DNA of 64,000 bases from Runella rosea (GTDB taxonomy: Bacteria; Bacteroidota; Bacteroidia; Cytophagales; Spirosomataceae), in NCBI RefSeq assembly GCF_003325355.1, contig NZ_CP030850.1, positions 2,356,001-2,420,000 on the forward strand, in the 5' to 3' direction. A program made the translations under genes and the position numbers. The notes under the pieces were generated by a model. It had not been told where the DNA came from, did no database searches, and was given only the letters and a program-made list of their open reading frames with translations. Shown piece by piece: positions 25,820 through 32,599 of the stretch. Every line of letters starts with the position of its first letter. Positions within the stretch are counted from its first letter, which is position 1.

Positions 25820-26653
25820 CTACGAAGCAATAAATAACGTAGCCACGGCCAGTACTTGCTCTTTGGTCAACGGCTCGTCAAATGCCTCGGTGACGGCATT
25901 GGCCGAGAAACTACCGAGCGTTTTGACGTCTACCCCTGCTTGGGTTGTATTTTCTTCTCCATTATAAATGGGCTGAACAACGGCATTATCAATGCCACTG
26001 TCTTTGCCTGTTATCCACGGCTTCACCGAAGCACCATTGGCTTTCCGCATCATACGAATGTGTGCCGCATGACGGGCCTCAACCGAGTGAATATTAAGCG
26101 CAGCCGTTAGGACGGCATTTTGCTGTACCAAGTTGGGGGCCTGTCCTTTGTAAGCACGAACGCCAGTATCTTCCAGTGATTGGGCAACGGCCAAAAACAA
26201 TTGGTAGTTGGTAAAAGCCGTGGCAAAAGGACCCGTACCAGTACCTTGCCCACCAGAAAAGTCAAACTTTGGCTCTACCACTGGCGTTCCACCTGCTCCA
26301 GTAATGGCCGTTTTCAGAAAATTCACGTGCGCTTTTTCGTGGTTCATGATGGTCGTGATGGCCGCAGTGGGCGCTCCTGCAGGAATCAAACCCGCACTTG
26401 CCAGCGCTTTTTCGTAAAAACGATACTCAAGGTATTCGAGGGTAAGTGCGTAGTTCAGCACATCCACCACACTGGTGGTTGATTGGCCGTAAGCCTTCTG
26501 AAACATACTCCCCATCGCCAGCGGCACCGCCGCCATGGTTAGTTTTTTACCTAAATCGGCAAAGTCACGCAGTGCCTTACGGCGACTGTTGAGGCGGTCA
26601 CTCATTTCAGGGTCACGCTCCTCAATCATATTTAATATTTTCAAAAAATCCAT
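25820..26653 (-). CDS. Ferritin-like domain protein
   Basis: A 277-residue exported protein of the Ferritin_2/dessication-associated-like group. After a basic region containing RRKALRDFADLGKK and a hydrophobic stretch (MAAVPLAMGSMF), the helical core shows ferritin-type metal ligands: ALTLEYLEYRFYEKAL (Glu positions), MNHEKAHVNFLK (E-x-x-H) and LNIHSVEARHAAHIRMM (E-x-x-H). The function of the family is unknown, but iron binding or oxidation is a fair guess. It lies 12 bases after a second ferritin-like gene on the same strand. Confidence 0.82.
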   Translation of the reverse strand: MDFLKILNMIEERDPEMSDRLNSRRKALRDFADLGKKLTMAAVPLAMGSMFQKAYGQSTTSVVDVLNYALTLEYLEYRFYEKALASAGLIPAGAPTAAITTIMNHEKAHVNFLKTAITGAGGTPVVEPKFDFSGGQGTGTGPFATAFTNYQLFLAVAQSLEDTGVRAYKGQAPNLVQQNAVLTAALNIHSVEARHAAHIRMMRKANGASVKPWITGKDSGIDNAVVQPIYNGEENTTQAGVDVKTLGSFSANAVTEAFDEPLTKEQVLAVATLFIAS

Positions 26654-26665
26654 GATGTTCCTTGG

Positions 26666-27367
26666 TTATGCCAATGTACCGGCGTTGATTTTTGTTTTGA
26701 TAAATGGCGCAGCCGCCGTTAACACTGCCGACGGCTCTTTGGACATTTCCAAGCCGTTGGCGTCGATGACGGTGCTGTCGGCAAACGTTCCGTTACTGAT
26801 TAAATCACGAATATAGGCAGCATGACGCGCCTCTACCGACACAATTTTCCCAGCAATGGCCAGCAAATCGGGCGAAGTCAGGAAACGTCCCGCTCCGTTG
26901 TAGGCCGCCACTCCCAAATCTTCAAAGGTCTTCGCGGCATTCAGCACACTTTCACGTTTTGAGAAGTCGATAGAACTAAAATCAACTTCCAATCCACCAA
27001 TGGCATTGACCCCAAGAGCCGCCTTGAAAAATTCACGGTGTGCCATTTCATGGTCTCTGATGTCGGTCAGTAAAGACCTTTCATCGGCAGTAATACCTGA
27101 GAATTGAGATTCGATAACTCGCTGATAAAAAGCCGCTTCCAGTTGTTCCAATGCATACGCATAATTCAACACCGCGTTGTCGCCAGTACCAAAATTCACC
27201 TCTCCCGCCACAATCACTGGGTCGTCCTCTTTACATCCCGTCAAAATCAGCGACGTAGCCGCTGCCGTTCCTCCAGCCCATTTGAGAAATGAGCGCCGAT
27301 GCACACCCTTTACGAGCAAACCTGTGTTGCTTTCAAGGGATGATGGTGTGTTTTTTAAAATGTTCAT
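26666..27367 (-). CDS. Tat-exported ferritin-like lipoprotein
   Basis: A 233-residue protein with a twin-arginine signal (HRRSFLKWAGG) ending in a lipobox-like SLILTGC. It is therefore predicted to be folded in the cytosol, exported by Tat and anchored to a membrane. The four-helix core repeats the ferritin-like ligands: LNYAYALEQLEAAFYQRV, DIRDHEMAHREFF (E-x-x-H) and IVSVEARHAAYIRDL (E-x-x-H). It is paralogous to the downstream gene at 25820-26653, and the two almost certainly form an operon. Export with a folded metal centre fits the use of Tat. Confidence 0.83.
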   Translation of the reverse strand: MNILKNTPSSLESNTGLLVKGVHRRSFLKWAGGTAAATSLILTGCKEDDPVIVAGEVNFGTGDNAVLNYAYALEQLEAAFYQRVIESQFSGITADERSLLTDIRDHEMAHREFFKAALGVNAIGGLEVDFSSIDFSKRESVLNAAKTFEDLGVAAYNGAGRFLTSPDLLAIAGKIVSVEARHAAYIRDLISNGTFADSTVIDANGLEMSKEPSAVLTAAAPFIKTKINAGTLA

Positions 27368-27542
27368 ACAATTGGTTTGTTAAAAAAATAGTACTGAAAC
27401 TAATAAAGGCAAAAGCAAGGGGTACTCGTTTATTGTCTTTCCGCAACCGTTATTGCTTTACTTTTTAACGTACGGCATTCTTTGGGCAAATAGATTTAGA
27501 ACGTTTCTGATTTTTCTCACCAGTAACATTCTAAGGCACTAA

Positions 27543-28013
27543 TTAATCTTTCAAGTCACGCTTGAGTTCGTCGATATTTTTCTGGAAATCCGATTTAAAT
27601 TCTTTCCAATCGCGCTTCAATCCTCCTTTAAGTTCGGCAATATCGTTGTCTACATCCTTCAGGCGAGTATCCAACCGGTCCCTTTGCGCCCGCAAACGAA
27701 TCTTTTCGGAGCTATTGGCTTTGTCAATGTCACGATCCAACTTCTCAATACGGCTTTTGATTTCCATCCTTCTTTCCTCCATCGTCACCAAAAACTCCCG
27801 CTCTTCCTGCTTGAGTTCGGCCACAATTTCTTGGCGTTTGGCAGTGGCTTCCTCTTTAGCTTCCGTCAAATCTTCGGTTACTTCGGCGCTTGCTTCTTTG
27901 GCCTCTTTTTGTGCCTCGGTCAATTCTTCCTGCGCATTTTCCTGCTTGCTTTCACAACCCACGAACGCCAATCCACCAACCAATAGCGCAACTGTTATTA
28001 GGTACTTTTTCAT
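27543..28013 (-). CDS. Coiled-coil lipoprotein
   Basis: A 156-residue lipoprotein. The signal peptide MKKYLITVALLVGGLAFVGC ends in a lipobox with the modified Cys20. The mature part is very rich in Glu, Lys, Ala and Asp with heptad-like spacing, so it should be one long alpha-helical coiled coil. The ATG at 28013 is preferred over an upstream in-frame start at 28067 because it begins the signal peptide. It is anchored in the envelope. No specific function can be assigned; it resembles small stress or spacer lipoproteins. Confidence 0.75.
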   Translation of the reverse strand: MKKYLITVALLVGGLAFVGCESKQENAQEELTEAQKEAKEASAEVTEDLTEAKEEATAKRQEIVAELKQEEREFLVTMEERRMEIKSRIEKLDRDIDKANSSEKIRLRAQRDRLDTRLKDVDNDIAELKGGLKRDWKEFKSDFQKNIDELKRDLKD

Positions 28014-28234
28014 AATTTTTAACGATGATAATTGATATGTTTTGATAGGGTAAAAACTTTGTACCAATCGGTAAATCAGCTAAAAGAGGGCAAAATCCAG
28101 CCCCAACTTTCTACAAAAAGGGCAATAAACTACCCGACCCAAAAAACAGGAATAGCCCAATCAGGCATAATGTGGGTGGTCCGATTGTTTTAACATAACA
28201 GGACTAATGTATTCCTCCAAAACCGATAAAAGAC

Positions 28235-28495
28235 ATGCAAACACCATCAAATAACAATTCAAGTACATCCATCGGAAATTCCGCATCAGACTTGTGGATG
28301 CCGGATGCCGAGCAGCCCAACGAGGCCGCCAATGAGGTGTATGATGAACCAAAAACTCCAAGAAATGTAGCGCAGGAAGCCAAGGAGTTTCCAGAATGGT
28401 CCATCCTTCAAAATACCAATGATGACGGCCAACCCGACGAGGCACACGACGAATTTTTGACGCCTTCGGGCAGTAGTTTTATTGACGAAGCCTAA
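28235..28495 (+). CDS. Possible small acidic protein with internal repeat
   Basis: A possible 86-residue protein. It is hydrophilic, rich in Asp, Glu, Asn and Pro, with two similar segments (QPNEAANEVYDEPKTP and QPDEAHDEFLTP). It has no signal peptide. The opposite strand has a hydrophobic open frame over the same bases, which is the expected shadow of an acidic protein but keeps the strand choice uncertain. No family is recognised. It lies alone between the lipoprotein gene and a decayed repeat segment. Confidence 0.35.
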   Translation: MQTPSNNNSSTSIGNSASDLWMPDAEQPNEAANEVYDEPKTPRNVAQEAKEFPEWSILQNTNDDGQPDEAHDEFLTPSGSSFIDEA

Positions 28496-28550
28496 AAAAC
28501 AGGAGAATTCCCCAACAAGCATGAATCATCCTAAAATTGCAGGATGATAA

Positions 28551-28617
28551 AAAAAGAGCTTCCCTTGTTACTTTGAGTTTGTAGTGACTCTCAAAGTAAA
28601 AAAGGGAAGCTCTTTTT
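28551..28617. repeat. Long nested hairpin
   Basis: A 67-base inverted repeat. The outer arms are AAAAAGAGCTTCCCTT (28551-28566) and AAGGGAAGCTCTTTTT (28602-28617), a perfect 16-bp match. The inner arms are TTACTTTGAG (28568-28577) and CTCAAAGTAA (28590-28599), a perfect 10-bp match. It is either a very strong terminator or the end of a decayed mobile element whose coding remnant lies immediately to the right. Confidence 0.75.
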
Positions 28618-28655
28618 ATGTTTAAAACAGTATTACAAACAAACGCTAATGAAGC

Positions 28656-28848
28656 TCAAATGTCAATATCTTCGAATTTTCTTTTGAACAAGTCATGGCA
28701 ATAACTACCACCGCTCCAATTCAATTTAGATAAACTGATAGACAGCCGTTTGGCAAGGCCGAATTTGGCATGGAGTCTCCCATACTTTGGTCTTGTTGAG
28801 CCACCCGTTCTGGGAAATAGGTTAAAAATATTAGCTATTGCAACCTTA
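28656..28848 (-). pseudogene. C-terminal coding remnant, possible transposase
   Basis: On the minus strand an open stretch of about 60 codons ends at TGA (28656-28658). It contains NLFPRTGGSTRPKYG, LHAKFGLAKRLSISLSK, NWSGGSYCHDLF and KRKFEDIDI. It has no start codon, and its upstream end runs into a stop and then into the dispersed repeat at 28838-28960. I do not recognise the family; a decayed transposase C-terminus is my best guess from the flanking hairpin and repeat. Confidence 0.4.
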
Positions 28849-28960
28849 TTCTATGGCTTACTACTTTCCTTGATACAAAATTGGTCGAATTAGATTCTTC
28901 TTTTTTGTAAACAATGGTGTCATAGAACAGAAAATCGGTACCGAAATACTTCGATACCGA
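28838..28960 (-). repeat. Dispersed repeat, copy 1
   Basis: About 120 bases that recur in inverted orientation at 53927-54030. The matching core includes a hairpin (TCGGTATCGAAG...TACCGA), then an identical block TTCTATGACACCATTGTTTA followed by an A-rich GAAGAA stretch, and after an 18-base indel a shared AGTCATAGAATAAGGTT-like end (GCCATAG in this copy). Both copies are intergenic. Confidence 0.7.
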
Positions 28961-29060
28961 TCTACAGATTTAGAATAGCCCCATCGCCAATGCGCTTGCG
29001 GCGACTTTTATTGATTGTCAAAGTTCGGGACGACTCATTGGACTAATATTTATTCAAAGA

Positions 29061-30215
29061 TTAATGAAAGAAATCTTTCATTTTTTCAAAAAATCCTTTC
29101 TCGTTCTTGCCCGGTTTGGGTTGGAAGTTGGGAGAGGATTTTAGTTTTTCGAGGATGCTGCGTTCTTCGGCGCTGAGTTGCTTGGGCGTCCAGATATTGA
29201 CGTGAATCAACTGATCGCCGCGACCGTAGCCATTGAGTTCTTTGATACCCTTCCCTTTGAGGCGCAGGATTTTTCCACCCTGTACTCCCGCTTCAATTGG
29301 CACGCGGGCTTTTCCGTCGAGGGTGGGTACTTCGGCCGTGGTGCCGAGGGCCGCATCTACGAAGTTGAGGTGCAGGTCATAGACGAGGTTGTTGCCGTCA
29401 CGTTTCAGTTGTTCGTCTTCTTCCTCTTCTACCACAATGAGTAAATCACCGGCCACGCCGCCCCGGGGCGGTACGTTTCCTTTGCCGCTCATGGAGAGTT
29501 GCATTCCGTCGGCTACGCCACCAGGAATTTTGATGCTGATTACATCCTCTTCCAATACGCGGCCTTCGCCTGCGCAGATTTCGCAACGCTCGGTTACAAT
29601 TTTGCCTTCGCCGTTACAGGTAGGGCAGGTGCTGGTCGAAACCATCTGTCCGAGCATCGTGCTTACCACTTTCCGCACCTGACCGTTGCCGTTACAGGTG
29701 GTACAGGTTTTGAGGGATGCCCCGTTTTTTGAGCCGTTGCCACCGCAGGTGTTACAGCCAACGTAGCGTTTTACTTTAATTTTCTTTTCCGCTCCTTCGG
29801 CTACTTCGCGCAAATCCAACTTCAACTTGATACGTAGGTCGGTACCGCGCCGTACACGGCGTCCGCCGCCACCGCCACCATTGCCGAAAATATCGCCAAA
29901 TGGTGATGCATCACCGAAAATATCGCCGAATTGTGAAAATATGTCATTAATGTCAAAGCCTTGACCGCCGCCAAAACCACCGTTGCCACCCATACCAGCG
30001 TGGCCAAACTGGTCGTAGCGCTTGCGTTTTTCGGCATCGCTCAATACTCCGTATGCCTCGGCTGCTTCCTTAAATTTTTCTTCGGCAGAAGGGTCGTCGG
30101 GGTTTTTGTCGGGGTGATATTTAATCGCTAGCTTACGGTAGGCTTTCTTTATTTCATCATCGGCCGCCGTTTTGCTAACGCCAAGAATTTCGTAATAATC
30201 TCTTTTTTGTGCCAT
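29061..30215 (-). CDS. dnaJ: Chaperone DnaJ
   Basis: A 384-residue Hsp40 co-chaperone with full class I architecture. The J domain carries HPD in [11 protein letters not shown] (residues about 5-70). A Gly/Phe-rich linker follows (residues about 70-125). The zinc region has four C-x-x-C-x-G-x-G repeats ([32 protein letters not shown]), and the C-terminal substrate-binding domains run to residue 384. It stimulates DnaK ATPase activity and delivers unfolded proteins. It lies downstream of grpE on the same strand, a common pairing; dnaK is not in the window. Confidence 0.97.
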   Translation of the reverse strand: MAQKRDYYEILGVSKTAADDEIKKAYRKLAIKYHPDKNPDDPSAEEKFKEAAEAYGVLSDAEKRKRYDQFGHAGMGGNGGFGGGQGFDINDIFSQFGDIFGDASPFGDIFGNGGGGGGRRVRRGTDLRIKLKLDLREVAEGAEKKIKVKRYVGCNTCGGNGSKNGASLKTCTTCNGNGQVRKVVSTMLGQMVSTSTCPTCNGEGKIVTERCEICAGEGRVLEEDVISIKIPGGVADGMQLSMSGKGNVPPRGGVAGDLLIVVEEEEDEQLKRDGNNLVYDLHLNFVDAALGTTAEVPTLDGKARVPIEAGVQGGKILRLKGKGIKELNGYGRGDQLIHVNIWTPKQLSAEERSILEKLKSSPNFQPKPGKNEKGFFEKMKDFFH

Positions 30216-30316
30216 TTTTTTTTGTGTTAATCGTTACCGCGCGGGCGGCCCCGCTGTTATTAGTTATCTGAATAAGTTTACTCCGATTAACGGTTAACAG
30301 ATAACGGATAACCTAA

Positions 30317-30865
30317 TTAACTTCCTACGACCACTTTAGCGTATCTAATTACTTTTTCATTTAAAAAATACCCCTTCTCTACTTCATCAATTACTTTGCC
30401 TTTCAAGTCGTCGCTTGGGGCGGGGAACTGAGTGATGGATTCGTGCAAATCAGCGTCGAATGTTTCTCCTTTAGAAACCATCGGTTTAAGACCTCGGTTT
30501 TCCAATGTCTTTGAGAACTTTGTATAAATCAACCCAACTCCTTCTTTTAACGGCACAATGTCAGTTGTTGTTTCGAAAGAAGACATGGCGCGCTCAAAAT
30601 CGTCTACGACGGGCAGGACCGCCTTCATCAATTCTTCATTAGCGGTTGAAATCAATTCCAATTTTTCTTTAGCGGTGCGGCGACGGAAGTTTTCAAAATC
30701 AGCATATAGACGCAGGTATTTGTCTTTCAATTCCGTAATCTCAGCCTGTAATTTTTCGGTTTCCGTGGTTTCGGTTTCCTGAGCGATTTCTACGGGTGCT
30801 TCTGTGCCCTCTACAGGTGCTGTCGTTTCGTCCGCAGTTATGTCATTTCCGTTGTCTGTTGTCAT
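30317..30865 (-). CDS. grpE: Nucleotide exchange factor GrpE
   Basis: A 182-residue DnaK nucleotide exchange factor. A disordered Glu/Thr-rich N-terminus is followed by a long coiled coil (KLQAEITELKDKYLRLYADFENFRRR) and the C-terminal beta-wing domain with GLKPMVSKGETFDADLHESI and the terminal KVVVGS. The ATG at 30865 is preferred to one at 30892 because the extra residues look unrelated. It sits about 100 bases upstream of dnaJ. I saw no CIRCE element upstream. Confidence 0.95.
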   Translation of the reverse strand: MTTDNGNDITADETTAPVEGTEAPVEIAQETETTETEKLQAEITELKDKYLRLYADFENFRRRTAKEKLELISTANEELMKAVLPVVDDFERAMSSFETTTDIVPLKEGVGLIYTKFSKTLENRGLKPMVSKGETFDADLHESITQFPAPSDDLKGKVIDEVEKGYFLNEKVIRYAKVVVGS

Positions 30866-31216
30866 AATAAATAGGTGTACGCTACTGTTCAATATTTTTT
30901 ACAAATGTCGGCAATTTCTTTGCCACTACCTTAAAAGCTGACAGATTGGCAGGGTAATTCATGTCTTAATAAATGAACACCTGACTTTGCTAGGGTTTGT
31001 TTTTTGAAAAAATAATATCCCTATCAAGTTTTTTTTGATTCGGGAAATCCTTCCCAAGAGATCAAGTTTCGTAGGTCATATATTTTAATTGGCATATTTT
31101 GGTGTACACTTAAGTACGTTTTTGTATTGTCATGTGTTTATAATCAGCAAGTTAGGTAAATAAAATTGGGTGACCTTCTAAAATATTTTTCGTCTGATGT
31201 TAAAAGCCTACAAAGG
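30866..31216. other. Divergent intergenic region
   Basis: A 351-base AT-rich gap between grpE (minus) and the small peptide gene (plus). A TTTG at 31097-31100 lies 13-17 bases before a TACGTTTTTG run, only a weak fit to the -33/-7 promoter consensus. GTGTACAC and nearby AC-TTAAGT-AC give a short dyad that could bind a regulator. No other gene is visible. Confidence 0.35.
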
Positions 31217-31375
31217 ATGAAACAAACGTTACTTATTAAAAAAGAACACGCCTCATCACCCAAAAGAAGCTATACATCTCCGAGGCTTCATATGATAGGT
31301 CAGGTAAAAAAAATGACTGCTAAAATAGGTAGTCAATTTGATGCGCTAACAGGTACAAGCTCACTCACTCCTTAG
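31217..31375 (+). CDS. Lasso-type RiPP precursor peptide (candidate)
   Basis: A 52-residue peptide. Residues 19-34 carry the leader signature recognised by lasso-peptide RRE domains: Y19-x2-P22-x-L24-x3-G28-x5-T34. The predicted core is AKIGSQFDALTGTSSLTP (from A35) or the same from K36. Asp42 would give an 8-residue ring with A35 or a 7-residue ring with K36, both in the known range; the rule that Thr is penultimate in the leader favours K36, although an N-terminal Lys is unusual. The ATG at 31217 is chosen over a TTG at 31166. Thirty bases on begins a secreted protein gene, then a Cys-less asparagine-synthetase homologue. Peptide processing is inferred. Confidence 0.6.
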   Translation: MKQTLLIKKEHASSPKRSYTSPRLHMIGQVKKMTAKIGSQFDALTGTSSLTP

Positions 31376-31405
31376 TGTATTATTAACCTCTTTATTCCCG
31401 ATTTT

Positions 31406-32566
31406 ATGAAGAAAATCTACCTTAGTTTATTTTTGGTACTTACTTGGTTGAAGGGTTTTTCAGCGGGCGAAATCGCTTTTGTTTCTTTTCAATCAGATGA
31501 TCCAGATTCTTTTTCGTGGGTGGCGTTGGTACCTATTCCCGCAGGAACGACAATTCTTTTTACTGACAATGGCTGGAACGGCACCGCTTTTCGGACCAGC
31601 GAAGGCGTTTTGACTTGGACCGCACCAGCAGGTGGCGTTCCTGGGGGCACTGTGGTGACAATCACGGGAGGAGCAACCGCGTCCACTGGAACCGTTACTT
31701 CTTCTGGAACGTATGCATTATCTACCGCAGGAGACCAATTATTTGCCTTCAAAGGAACATTAGCTTCTCCTACCTTTATCGCTGGTATAAATTTCGGGGG
31801 TACGGGTTGGGATGATACCGCAGCTAGTACAAATTCAACCGCTTTACCCGCAACGTTGACGAATGGTTCCAACGCAGTTGCGGTTGGGAACCAGGACAAT
31901 GGACGCTTTAATTGCAGTGACGGAAGTGTAATGGGGAACATTTCCACTATTGGGTCAACCATTAACACAACCACTAATTGGACTACAAATGCGGAAATCC
32001 TGAGTCCAGCAGTAAGTGCCTGTACTTACACAAGTTCTAGCCTTCCGGTGCGCCTTATTTCCTTCAAATCAGAGTCACAGTCTGCTGCCATTGAACTCAC
32101 TTGGCAAACGGGAGAAGAGATAAACAATAGCCATTTTGAAATTGAACGAAGTAGTAATGCGCAAAACTTTGAAGCGATTGGACGCGTGATTGGCAATGGC
32201 AGCAGCACGACAAAGCAGATTTATTCTTATGTAGACGTTTCTCCGAAAACAGGACTTAATTATTACCGTTTAAAACAAGTTGATTTAGATGGGCAATTTG
32301 AATACAGTCGCATTGTATCTGCCCGATTGACTGGTCTTGGCCTTTTTAAGGCTTATCCTAACCCCGTTGTTGGAATGTTGACGATAGAACTCCCTGCCGA
32401 ATCTGCGATTGAGTCGGCTTATTTGATAGACTTAACGGGCCGTAGAGTAAGAGAGTTTTCCGATTATCGCCCCTCATTAGAAGGGGTTGAAAACGGATTG
32501 TACACGCTTCAGGTCAAAACAAAAGACGGCCAGACTTTTCAGCAACGGGTTTTGAAAATAAACTGA
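31406..32566 (+). CDS. Secreted protein with T9SS C-terminal sorting domain
   Basis: A 386-residue exported protein. After the signal peptide (MKKIYLSLFLVLTWLKGFSA), residues about 20-200 match a lamin-tail-like, Gly/Thr-rich domain starting GEIAFVSFQSDDPDSFSWVA. Residues about 200-300 resemble a fibronectin-like strand pattern (ELTWQTGEEINNSHFEIERS). The last 75 residues form a type A type IX secretion sorting domain (AYPNPVVGMLTIELP and a terminal QQRVLKIN). It should be secreted or surface-anchored. It is sandwiched between the RiPP-like peptide and the cyclase-like gene with 30- and 33-base gaps, so the three are probably one operon. Its role there is unknown. Confidence 0.8.
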   Translation: MKKIYLSLFLVLTWLKGFSAGEIAFVSFQSDDPDSFSWVALVPIPAGTTILFTDNGWNGTAFRTSEGVLTWTAPAGGVPGGTVVTITGGATASTGTVTSSGTYALSTAGDQLFAFKGTLASPTFIAGINFGGTGWDDTAASTNSTALPATLTNGSNAVAVGNQDNGRFNCSDGSVMGNISTIGSTINTTTNWTTNAEILSPAVSACTYTSSSLPVRLISFKSESQSAAIELTWQTGEEINNSHFEIERSSNAQNFEAIGRVIGNGSSTTKQIYSYVDVSPKTGLNYYRLKQVDLDGQFEYSRIVSARLTGLGLFKAYPNPVVGMLTIELPAESAIESAYLIDLTGRRVREFSDYRPSLEGVENGLYTLQVKTKDGQTFQQRVLKIN

Positions 32567-32599
32567 CAATCTGTTCAGCAGGATATTGCATTAACAGTT

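Larger units (their letters stand above)
28618..29060. other. Intergenic region with decayed element
   Basis: About 440 bases upstream of nothing recognisable and downstream of dnaJ. It holds the coding remnant and dispersed repeat described separately. Beyond 28960 there is only unremarkable sequence to the dnaJ stop codon. Confidence 0.5.

Noticed and set aside
28161-28522. Hydrophobic minus-strand frames opposite 28235-28495
   Set aside because: Hydrophobic frames are the usual antisense shadow of an Asp/Glu-rich protein; they lack a sensible start and membrane-protein pattern.
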